Shown in pieces: positions 7,938 through 15,256 of a stretch of 20,710 bases of DNA. The stretch is from a virus. Under the pieces are notes generated by a model. It searched no databases. It was not told the origin of the DNA and saw only the letters and a program-made list of their open reading frames with translations. The position numbers were made by a program, and so were the translations under genes. Where the stretch lies: positions 1 through 20,710 of IMG/VR virus record IMGVR_UViG_3300017770_000229; one strand, written 5' to 3'. Positions within the stretch are counted from its first letter, which is position 1. Every line of letters starts with the position of its first letter.

Positions 7938-8096
7938 ATGGGTATTTTCGCAAAGATATGGAACTTTTTAACAGGCAAGAAAGAGGTCAAGGAGCCTGTT
8001 AAGCAAGCAAAGCCTGCTAATGTTAAGCCAATCAAAAAGACAGCACCAAAGAAGAAAGCAGTAAAGCCTAAAGCAAGGCAAGTCAAAAAGTCTTAA
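7938..8096 (+). CDS. Short lysine-rich basic protein of unknown function
   Basis: This 52-residue protein starts at an ATG at 7938, with GGAGG just upstream and two bases after the preceding stop. A longer reading from 7872 is possible but would lie inside the upstream gene and lacks such a site. The first 14 residues (MGIFAKIWNFLTGK) form an amphipathic, aromatic-rich segment that could sit on a membrane. The rest is almost entirely Lys/Ala/Pro/Val with a predicted very high positive charge and PKKKAVKPKAR-like repeats, resembling a disordered nucleic-acid- or acid-polymer-binding tail. I do not recognise a family. It could be a DNA-binding virion peptide or a host-directed peptide. Confidence 0.6.
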   Translation: MGIFAKIWNFLTGKKEVKEPVKQAKPANVKPIKKTAPKKKAVKPKARQVKKS

Positions 8097-8123
8097 TCAA
8101 GACGTATTAATAAGGAACCCATT

Positions 8124-9596
8124 ATGGCGCTTGTAGCCCTAGAATTACCTGCTGGCATCTATAACCACGGGACAGAGCTTGACGCATCTGGTCGGTGGAT
8201 AGACGGCAATTTTATACGCTGGCAGAACGGCTCTGTGCGCCCTATTGGTGGGTGGACTTTACGTAAGGCGACGGCAACGGCAACTGCGCCACGAGGCATG
8301 GTTGCGTGGATTGATCACTCTGCGGTAACACATATAGCTGTTGGTACGCACAACAAACTGTATGCGCTAAACCAAGGTTCTGCGGTCCAAGACATCACAC
8401 CAGTAGGCTTTACTGCTGGATCGGTTGATGCCCCTGCAAACTATGGTTTTGGTGGTTTAACTTACGGTAATGATCCTTATGGATCGCCAAGAGATGCCGC
8501 AGTACCAACACCAGCAACAACCTGGTCACTTGATACGTTTGGTCAGCACTTAGTTGCTTGCTCATCCTCTGATGGAAAGATATATGAGTGGCAGTTAAGT
8601 ACTTCTGCGGTTGCACAAGTCTTAAGTAATGCGCCAACAGGTAATAACGCAATAATGGTGACTGATGAGCGTTTTGTGTTCGCCTTGGCCTCTGGTGGTA
8701 ATCCACAAAAAGTAAATTGGTCAGATCGTGAAAATAACAATGTCTGGTCTGCAGCAACTACCAACCAGGCAGGTGACATAGAGTTACAGACCTCTGGTGA
8801 AATTATGTGCGGTGTGCGATGTAAGGGCTCTGCATTGATTCTCACAACATTAGATGCTCATACAGCAACTTATGCTGGACCTCCTTATGTTTACTCATTT
8901 GAGCGAGTAGGTAGTGCTTGTGGTGTAATATCTGCAAAGTGTGCGATTGCAGTTGATCAGGGTGCGTTTTGGATGGGAACAGGTAGTTTCTTCCAATATA
9001 ACGGTAACACTGTGCAAGAGATGCAGTGTGATGTCTCTGATTACGTGTTTACCGATATTAACGAGGCGCAACGATCAAAGGTATGCGCGATACATAACTC
9101 GCAGTTTGGCGAGGTTTGGTGGTTCTATCCATCAAATGACTCAAACGAGAACAACAAGTATGTTGTCTATGATTACAAGGAAGGGCATTGGAATATAGGC
9201 TCCCTTGCAAGGACAACAGGAGTCGATTTAGGCGCGTTTAGATCACCTCTATGGTTTGATCCATCTGGTAATCTTTATAACCATGAATTCGGTTATACGC
9301 ACGATTCTGCGCCCTATTTAGAGTCTGGTCCTATTGTTATGGGTAGTGGCGAGAACATCATGAAGGTAAACGAGATTATTCCTGATGAAAAGACCCAGGG
9401 AGAGGTCAGTTTAACCTTTAAAACACGATTCTATCCCAACGGTGATGAGACAAGCCACGGACCGTTTACATTAGCTAATCCTACGGGTGCAAGATTCCAA
9501 GGTAGACAAGTTCGGATGCTAATTAACGGCTCAGAAATTAATAACTGGCGCGCAGGTAATATGCGGTTAAATGTTATTGAGGGTGGTAGGCGTTGA
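8124..9596 (+). CDS. Tail nozzle / packaged-DNA stabilisation protein (P22 gp10-like)
   Basis: This is a 490-residue protein with a beta-propeller look. It begins ELPAGIYNHGTELDASGRW, then GNFIRWQNGSVRPIGGW, which is typical of nozzle proteins of P22/SU10-like phages. The middle contains repeated strand motifs (IAVGTHNKLY; VACSSSDGKIYEW; FALASGG..Q.VNWSDREN). The C-terminus has GARFQGRQVRMLI, then WRAGNMRLNVIEGGRR, the usual family ending. It would form a hexameric nozzle below the adaptor, hold the packaged DNA and anchor fibres or a needle. AAGGAA lies six bases upstream of the ATG. Its stop codon overlaps the TTG start of the next gene. Confidence 0.82.
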   Translation: MALVALELPAGIYNHGTELDASGRWIDGNFIRWQNGSVRPIGGWTLRKATATATAPRGMVAWIDHSAVTHIAVGTHNKLYALNQGSAVQDITPVGFTAGSVDAPANYGFGGLTYGNDPYGSPRDAAVPTPATTWSLDTFGQHLVACSSSDGKIYEWQLSTSAVAQVLSNAPTGNNAIMVTDERFVFALASGGNPQKVNWSDRENNNVWSAATTNQAGDIELQTSGEIMCGVRCKGSALILTTLDAHTATYAGPPYVYSFERVGSACGVISAKCAIAVDQGAFWMGTGSFFQYNGNTVQEMQCDVSDYVFTDINEAQRSKVCAIHNSQFGEVWWFYPSNDSNENNKYVVYDYKEGHWNIGSLARTTGVDLGAFRSPLWFDPSGNLYNHEFGYTHDSAPYLESGPIVMGSGENIMKVNEIIPDEKTQGEVSLTFKTRFYPNGDETSHGPFTLANPTGARFQGRQVRMLINGSEINNWRAGNMRLNVIEGGRR

Positions 9597-10228
9597 GTTC
9601 ACAGTTACCACCCCCGATTGGTAATGATTGGAAGGTTTGGGGCAAAAAGTTAGTTGACACATTGCAGCTAACGCAGTCGCAGCTAAAGTATTTTTTAACA
9701 GGTGACTCAGCTATTAACGAAGGACTACTACTGTGGAATAACACAGGGTATCCAGTTATATCTAAAGAAAACGCCTATCGGCAAATATTATTAGAGGGTG
9801 GCTGCGGTCAGTTCTATGCAACGCAAACACAAACAGCCTCTAACGCTAACACAGCTACTGCGGTTACCTTTGACAGCGCGGCAGCGGCAGATGGTCTTGC
9901 GATCGATGGTTCGGATGCGACAAAAATCAACGTCACAGAAGCCGGATTGCTAAAAGTAGACATCACAGCACAAGCAACCTCTAGCTCAAGTTACACAGGT
10001 TTTTTGTGGGTAAATGTCAACGGTACAGATGGCTATGCGGTAAAAAAATCTGTCAATAATGATGACACGATCACTCACACGGCTCTTGTTTCGGTTAGTG
10101 CTGGTCATTATTTAAAAGTTATGTATGCGGTATCAAACACAGGTTTGACGTTGCCTAACACAGCGGCATCATCGCCTATTCCAGCCATACCTGCAGTGCA
10201 AGTTGCTATTAGTCGCTGCAAACAGTAA
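9593..10228 (+). CDS. Tail protein with C1q/TNF-like jelly-roll C-terminal domain
   Basis: This 211-residue protein starts at TTG (9593), overlapping the nozzle stop as TTGA. The start is supported by the frame and by the compact N-terminus SSQLPPPIGNDWKVWGKKLV. Residues about 1-70 are helical (VDTLQLTQSQLKYFL) and could dock on the tail. Residues about 75-211 alternate beta strands: TATAVTFDSAAAADGLAI, ITAQATSSSSYTGFLWVNVN, ALVSVSAGHYLKVMY. This is the pattern of the C1q/TNF-type jelly roll found at the tips of many phage fibres. I infer a trimeric receptor-contacting or fibre-capping protein; the fold call is by pattern only. The stop overlaps the next ATG by one base. Confidence 0.6.
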   Translation: MSSQLPPPIGNDWKVWGKKLVDTLQLTQSQLKYFLTGDSAINEGLLLWNNTGYPVISKENAYRQILLEGGCGQFYATQTQTASNANTATAVTFDSAAAADGLAIDGSDATKINVTEAGLLKVDITAQATSSSSYTGFLWVNVNGTDGYAVKKSVNNDDTITHTALVSVSAGHYLKVMYAVSNTGLTLPNTAASSPIPAIPAVQVAISRCKQ

Positions 10229-10593
10229 TGAACCTCAATGATGAACTTACTCGTTGCAGACCTTGGATAGAGTCAGCACTTGAGTATTCTGGCGGCACTC
10301 ATTTATACGAAGACATCGTTCAAGGCATTGTCACTGGACGGATGCAGTTCTGGCCTGCAGAGAAGGGCTGTGCTGTAACAGAGATTATTGTATTCCCACG
10401 CAAAAAGATTTTTCACATCTTCCTAGCAGGTGGTGAGAAGGATCAGATTACCGATATGGATGACTCTGCGGTTGAGTTTGCACGGCAACAGGGCTGTACA
10501 GGCATGACAGTAGCAGGTCGTAGAGGTTGGGCAAGGGTATTAAAAGAACAAGGGTGGACAGAGGCGTTCACAACACTAGCAAAGGATATTTAA
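10228..10593 (+). CDS. Small conserved virion-region protein, possibly GNAT-like
   Basis: This is a 121-residue protein. The core reads IVQGIVTGRMQFWPAEKGCA, then EIIVFPRKKIFHIFLAGG, with AVEFARQQGCTGMTVAGRRG and W..VLKEQGW near the end. This order (Q.W.., a strand ending near HIF.AGG, then a helix, GC..., GR.GW.R.L...GW) recurs in phages just upstream of internal virion genes and looks like a reduced acetyltransferase (GNAT) fold. T7 gp13, which is also GNAT-like, occupies a comparable place. Catalysis is not shown: no clear acetyl-CoA loop Q/R-x-x-G-x-G/A is visible, so a structural or assembly role is likely. The gene is coupled to both neighbours. Confidence 0.5.
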   Translation: MNLNDELTRCRPWIESALEYSGGTHLYEDIVQGIVTGRMQFWPAEKGCAVTEIIVFPRKKIFHIFLAGGEKDQITDMDDSAVEFARQQGCTGMTVAGRRGWARVLKEQGWTEAFTTLAKDI

Positions 10594-10594
10594 T

Positions 10595-12874
10595 ATGTCA
10601 GGTGGAAAAGGCGGTAGCCAAACAACACAGGTAGAGATTCCTTCATGGATTCAGCAGCCATCAATACGGAATATGGCAAGGGCAGAGGCTCTACAAAAGG
10701 TTGGTTATCAACCATACATGGGTCCTGATGTCGCTGGATTTACTCAGCCACAACAGCAGGCAATGCAGAGTAATCTCAATGCAGCGGCTGCCTTTGGTTT
10801 AGTTGACCCCGGATTAGACGCAATGGCAGGGATGCCAGAAGCAACACCGTTGACTTATGATGCTGATGGCCTACCAAGTCGTACAGGTTTACAAGGCTAC
10901 TCTTCTTACCCTATGTATCAAAAGGCGGTAGATGACTACGAGGCTGCCAACCCTGGTCAAGCGCGTCAATACAACAACTTATTTGTAAATCCCCAAAGTG
11001 GTCTTGGTGGTACTACTGGCACAGGCATGATGGGTGGTGGTATTAACAGTGGTGGGCAAAACAACTCAGGCGCTGGTAGTCAGACAGGTGATCCAGGTGA
11101 TGTCGGTCAATTTACGGCATTTGATCCTACTAATTACTCAATATCTGATGCAAATCCATATGGTGTTAGTTTTACAGCGCAAGCACCTGATATGACAGGT
11201 TACATCACTGCTGATCAATTAGATCAACGTCTAAGTGCAATGCAACCTACTGCACCGCAAGATATGTCTGGTTTTGCAACAACTGAGCAACTAAACAATG
11301 CGCTTGCTAATTTACCGACCTATCAGCCACAAGATTTATCTGGCTATGCGCGCACAACTGACTTGTATGATGACAGCCAATTGCGTCAGGATATTAATTC
11401 AAGATTTAGCAATGTAAATGCTTTTGATCCAAGTGGATTACAAGCACAAATTACGGCTAATCAGCAGGGTCTTGCAAACTTACCTGCTGCACAAGCACCT
11501 GACTTATCAGGCTACGCAACGACATCAGCACTTAGTGATGCGATAAGCGGCATCAATACATACGATGATACTCAGCTACGGCAGGATATAAACAGCCGAT
11601 TTAGTAACATACCGCAGTTTGATGCCAGTGGTTTACAGGCACAGATAACCGCAAACCAACAGGGTCTAGCTAATCTGCCAACGGTCTCTGCACCTGATCT
11701 ATCAGGTTATGCTACAACTAATGACTTACAACAAGCCATTCAGGGCTTACCAACGCCTCAAATGCCAGACCTTTCAGGATACGCAACTACTAATGATTTG
11801 ACGCAAGCAATTGCAGGGTTACCACCTGCTCAAATGCCTGATTTGTCGGGTTACGCAACAACCAATGATTTGACATCGGCTATTTCAGGTATTGATATTC
11901 CAAGCTACACACCCCCTGATTTGTCGGGTTATGCAACCACTAATGATTTAACAAGTGCGATCTCTGGCATACCTTCCTATCAAGCGCCTGACTTATCAGG
12001 ATATGCAACAACTGGTGATTTAACATCGGCAATCTCTGGAATACCGCAGTTTGACCCAACAAGCCTACAAAATCAGATTACTGCTAACCAAACAGCAATC
12101 GGTAACGTTCCTCAATATAACGATCAAGGCTTACTTGCTGCAATACAAGCAAATCAAAACGCCATATCAGGCATTAACACATACGATGACACGCAACTTA
12201 GGCAAGACATTAACAATAGGTTTAGTAACTTCAATCCAAATGTTGATTTGTCTAATTATGCAACCAATGCGAGTGTTAACACGCTGGTTAATAACTTACC
12301 GACAGCACAGCCTCAAGATTTGTCTAACTATGTGACGAACGAGCAATTAACCCAAGGTTTACAGAATCTGCCCACACCTACAGCACCTGATTTGTCTGGT
12401 TATGCAACAACACAAGACTTGAACACCGCTATTGGAGGGTTACCTACATATCAAGCACCTGATTTAAGTAATTATGCAACACGGTCTGATTTAGCAAACA
12501 TTAATACTTATGATGACACGCAGTTGCGTCAAGACATTAATAACAGGTTTGACAATTTTACACCTAATGTTGACTTGTCTAATTACGTGACCAACAACCA
12601 ATTACAACAAGGGTTAAGCTCTTTCACTCCTTACAATGATGCAGCGTTACGTGAAGATATCAACGCACGGTTTGGTAACATTTCTACTTTTGACCCAAGC
12701 GGATTACAAGCGCAAATTCTCGCATTACAAAATGCTAACAACGTAGTCGCACCGTTAACTCCACAAACAATCGCACCGCAACAGGCTCAACAAATGGGTC
12801 CTGCTGCACAAACAATGAGTGCTTACACCATGCCTGCAGCGCAAGGTCTAAGCTTTGCTCCAAAAGGATTCTAA
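10595..12874 (+). CDS. Repeat-rich virion protein with GGKGG / PY.GPDVAGFT N-terminal module
   Basis: This is a 759-residue protein. The first ~70 residues (SGGKGGSQTTQ, then a PYMGPDVAGFTQPQQQAM segment and AAAAFGL) match the N-terminus of a common marine-phage virion protein. A Gly/Ser/Asn-rich linker follows. Residues about 197-715 consist of two interleaved repeat families: DLSGYATTNDL units, often 24 residues apart with about 14 copies including degenerate ones, and YDDTQLRQDINSRF units (five). The repeats suggest a long trimeric coiled or beta fibre rod or flexible spacer. The C-terminus is Gln/Ala/Pro-rich. In related phages the N-terminal module seems joined to what is here the next gene, so the pair may work as one unit. 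AT..TAATATG spacing places the ATG one base after the preceding stop. Confidence 0.6.
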   Translation: MSGGKGGSQTTQVEIPSWIQQPSIRNMARAEALQKVGYQPYMGPDVAGFTQPQQQAMQSNLNAAAAFGLVDPGLDAMAGMPEATPLTYDADGLPSRTGLQGYSSYPMYQKAVDDYEAANPGQARQYNNLFVNPQSGLGGTTGTGMMGGGINSGGQNNSGAGSQTGDPGDVGQFTAFDPTNYSISDANPYGVSFTAQAPDMTGYITADQLDQRLSAMQPTAPQDMSGFATTEQLNNALANLPTYQPQDLSGYARTTDLYDDSQLRQDINSRFSNVNAFDPSGLQAQITANQQGLANLPAAQAPDLSGYATTSALSDAISGINTYDDTQLRQDINSRFSNIPQFDASGLQAQITANQQGLANLPTVSAPDLSGYATTNDLQQAIQGLPTPQMPDLSGYATTNDLTQAIAGLPPAQMPDLSGYATTNDLTSAISGIDIPSYTPPDLSGYATTNDLTSAISGIPSYQAPDLSGYATTGDLTSAISGIPQFDPTSLQNQITANQTAIGNVPQYNDQGLLAAIQANQNAISGINTYDDTQLRQDINNRFSNFNPNVDLSNYATNASVNTLVNNLPTAQPQDLSNYVTNEQLTQGLQNLPTPTAPDLSGYATTQDLNTAIGGLPTYQAPDLSNYATRSDLANINTYDDTQLRQDINNRFDNFTPNVDLSNYVTNNQLQQGLSSFTPYNDAALREDINARFGNISTFDPSGLQAQILALQNANNVVAPLTPQTIAPQQAQQMGPAAQTMSAYTMPAAQGLSFAPKGF
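11183..12740 (+). repeat. Two interleaved protein-coding repeat families
   Basis: DLSGYATT-type units begin near 11183 and run to about 12600. A second unit, YDDTQLRQDIN-like, begins at 11366, 11561, 12182, 12509 and 12632. The first four copies of the second unit differ at many third-codon positions yet encode almost identical peptides, so the repeat is kept at protein level. Some stretches (for example TTNDLTSAISGI) occur two or three times almost unchanged in protein. Confidence 0.78.
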
Positions 12875-12876
12875 TT

Positions 12877-13782
12877 ATGGCTAGTGGCGCTAAATCAACT
12901 GTTCAACCAGCAATGAGCCCAAACATGGGTAATAACCCATCTTTATACTCTGATCCTAATATGGGTGGTGGTGTACCTCCACAACAGCCTTTACCCCCTG
13001 TAACTGGACCACAACCTCCAATGACAGGTCCAGCGCCTACAGTAGTGACTGATCCAGTACAAAGACCACCAAATGTATTCTCAAGTGCTGCTCAAGGGTT
13101 AAATACTGCAATGGCAGGTGCGCGGAACGAGATGATGTACAACCCGATGACATCTAACGTCACTGCGGACAGATTATCTAATGCTAACCTCTCTGCTTAC
13201 GCTAATCCTTATCAAAATCAGGTAATTGATAACACGCTGAATGATTTGAACAAGGCGCGGCAAATGCAAATGAACCAGGTAGGGGCTAACGCCTCTGCAA
13301 GTGGCGCATTCGGTGGTTCACGCCAAGCATTACGTGAAGCTGAGACCAACACGGGTTATTTTGATCAGGCAGCCAGAACAGCAGCTAATTTACGACTGCA
13401 AGGCTTTAGAGATGTGCAGAACATGGCGCAGGCTGATATTAACAACAAACTTAGGGCTGATATGTCTAACCAAGGTTCAGCTTTAGCAGGATCACAACAA
13501 CGATTAGCTGCAGGTAATCAGTTAGCCAACCTATCAAACTTAGGCTTTGGTATGGGTCAGCAGCTACAAGGTAACCTGGCACAAGATGGCGCAATGAAGC
13601 AGGGTATTAACCAGCTATTAATTGATGCGGTTAAGAATCAGTTCACCCAGCGTTCACAAGCACCATTCCAAGGTATTGGATTGCTCACTCAGGCACTTGG
13701 TGCATCGCCTGTACCTCAGACATCAACAACCAGCAAACAGCCTGGATTGTTTGATTATCTAACGCTAGGAGCATCTTTGTAA
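12877..13782 (+). CDS. Virion protein with NPYQNQVID / GAFGGSRQA module (candidate internal protein)
   Basis: This is a 301-residue protein. The first ~70 residues are Pro/Gly/Met-rich and disordered-looking (QPLPPVTGPQPPMTGPAP). Residues about 105-200 read AYANPYQNQVIDNTLNDLNK, QMNQVGANASASGAFGGSRQ, then a long Ala/Gln/Asn-rich helix (AARTAANLRLQGFRDVQN). I recognise the NPY.Q.VID / A.ASGAFGGSR signature from large marine-phage virion proteins, where it is preceded by the module found here in the upstream gene. The helices could form an internal-core or ejection assembly. CAAAAGGATT precedes the ATG by a good spacing. The stop overlaps the next ATG by one base. Confidence 0.6.
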   Translation: MASGAKSTVQPAMSPNMGNNPSLYSDPNMGGGVPPQQPLPPVTGPQPPMTGPAPTVVTDPVQRPPNVFSSAAQGLNTAMAGARNEMMYNPMTSNVTADRLSNANLSAYANPYQNQVIDNTLNDLNKARQMQMNQVGANASASGAFGGSRQALREAETNTGYFDQAARTAANLRLQGFRDVQNMAQADINNKLRADMSNQGSALAGSQQRLAAGNQLANLSNLGFGMGQQLQGNLAQDGAMKQGINQLLIDAVKNQFTQRSQAPFQGIGLLTQALGASPVPQTSTTSKQPGLFDYLTLGASL

Positions 13783-14195
13783 TGTACGATCCTGCTAATG
13801 ATGAAGAGGAGAAGAACAGGGCAATCGCGCAGAAAATGTTAATTGCCAATGAGCTTAAAAAGCTACAAGCAAATGACATAGCATCAATTACGCAAATGGC
13901 TCCGACAATTCCAAATGTAACGCCTGATGTAGCAATACCTCCTCCACCACAAACGATGATGGATCAGATGAGACCCTACATGAATAGCATGGGTCAGGCC
14001 GCACAGAATTACACACAGGGGTTTATTGCACCCAATGTTGACCCTGTGCAGCGTGGGGGTGGTCCTATGCGACCTACCTCTATTGCGATGGCTCCCTACG
14101 GCCAAGGTTTAGTTAATCGTATGGGTGAGGATACAGATAGTGAGAAGCAAGACGTAATGATGAAAATTATCAAAGCTATGATGGGAGGCGCGTAA
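13782..14195 (+). CDS. Small Met/Pro-rich protein of unknown function, virion region
   Basis: This is a 137-residue protein. It has a charged N-terminal helix (DEEEKNRAIAQKMLIANELK), a Pro/Met/Gln-rich middle (TPDVAIPPPPQTMMDQMRPY) and a C-terminal Met-rich helix (DVMMKIIKAMMGG). No family recognised. It is coupled by one-base overlaps to genes on both sides, both candidate internal virion proteins. A role as a small structural partner or assembly aid is therefore plausible but unproven. GGGAGGCG near its own 3' end serves the next gene. Confidence 0.5.
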   Translation: MYDPANDEEEKNRAIAQKMLIANELKKLQANDIASITQMAPTIPNVTPDVAIPPPPQTMMDQMRPYMNSMGQAAQNYTQGFIAPNVDPVQRGGGPMRPTSIAMAPYGQGLVNRMGEDTDSEKQDVMMKIIKAMMGGA

Positions 14196-15256
14196 TGCAA
14201 CAGAAAGAAGAACAAATGGGCTTGTTAGCGCGGCTCGGCAAGGGCATACAAAATTTGCGTTCTGATCCAGAGAGAATGGCTAGATTGCAAATGAGTTTTA
14301 ACACCATGCGATTAAATCCTGATCCTAATATTGCGGCAAGTGCTGCCAATACGATCAAGATGGCACAACAGAAAAGACAAAGCGAAATGGATGTAAATGC
14401 GACTATCGAATTTTTACGAAAACAAGCTGCAACAAGTCCTTTGGCTGCAAGAACTTTGCAAGCAATTCAAGCAAATCCTTCTTTGATGAAAGAATATATA
14501 AAAGCGTATGGAGTTGAACTTATAAAGGAGAAAAAATTACCACAAGTACCTGCTGAAATAACAACATTTAACGCTATGGCTGAAAATCTAACTCCTGAAG
14601 AAATTGCAAAAGCTCGCAAAATTAAATTAGGTTTAACGCCTCGTGAAGCAAATCAACAAGTATTTTTGATAGGTGAAGTTCCACACGTTGTAGATCGTGC
14701 GACTAAAGCTTTAGTGCCTCTTCAAATCGACGGAGTAAATATCACTGCCCAGGATGTAGCAAAAAACAAAAACATAATATCATCGTCAGCAGCAATATCT
14801 GAGGCAGACACTGCAAAAACAATAGATGCTCCAAAAGCAGCTCGTGCCGGTAACTTAATGTTAGATACTTTAAATAAAATGCAAAACCAATATCGCAATG
14901 CTGTATCAAGTAGAACTGGCGGTATAGAAGGTAAATTGCCTGTAATTACAGAGCAACAGGCTTTAGGACAATCTTTTATTGATCAAGTTTCAGGTAAGAC
15001 CTTTATGGAAGCTTACCAATCTTTAAAAGGTGGTGGACAAATTACCGAAATCGAATCAGAAAAAGCAGAAGCTGCTTTAACGCGATTGCAACAACGGGAA
15101 ATGTCAGACGAAGAATATTTTAAAGCATTGCAAGAGTTACAAGAAATTGTAATAAAAAATGTACAAAGGTATGAAAAGTTAATACCTGACAGTGCAAAAT
15201 CTAATTCGTCACAAGAAGAAATAATCGATCAATTGGTAAATAAATATGCCAACTAA
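14195..15256 (+). CDS. Candidate DNA-ejection / internal virion protein
   Basis: This is a 353-residue, mostly helical, Lys/Gln/Ala-rich protein. Residues about 250-320 read a GQSFIDQVSGKTFMEAYQSL block, then KGGGQITEIESEKAEAALTR and LQQREMSDEEYFKALQELQE. LKGGGQIT.IE..KA..A..RL is a conserved signature of phage internal or injection proteins and similar virion components. Upstream residues include short basic amphipathic stretches (LLARLGKGIQNLRSDPERMA). It probably travels in the head and leaves with the DNA. The start uses GGGAGGCGCGTA upstream. From about base 14390 the DNA becomes markedly AT-rich. The 3' end overlaps the next gene by eleven bases. Confidence 0.62.
   Translation: MQQKEEQMGLLARLGKGIQNLRSDPERMARLQMSFNTMRLNPDPNIAASAANTIKMAQQKRQSEMDVNATIEFLRKQAATSPLAARTLQAIQANPSLMKEYIKAYGVELIKEKKLPQVPAEITTFNAMAENLTPEEIAKARKIKLGLTPREANQQVFLIGEVPHVVDRATKALVPLQIDGVNITAQDVAKNKNIISSSAAISEADTAKTIDAPKAARAGNLMLDTLNKMQNQYRNAVSSRTGGIEGKLPVITEQQALGQSFIDQVSGKTFMEAYQSLKGGGQITEIESEKAEAALTRLQQREMSDEEYFKALQELQEIVIKNVQRYEKLIPDSAKSNSSQEEIIDQLVNKYAN

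Noticed and set aside
12051-12335. A 94-codon + strand frame inside the repeat protein
   Set aside because: It is a shifted reading of the repeats within a clear gene; its codons show no independent motif.
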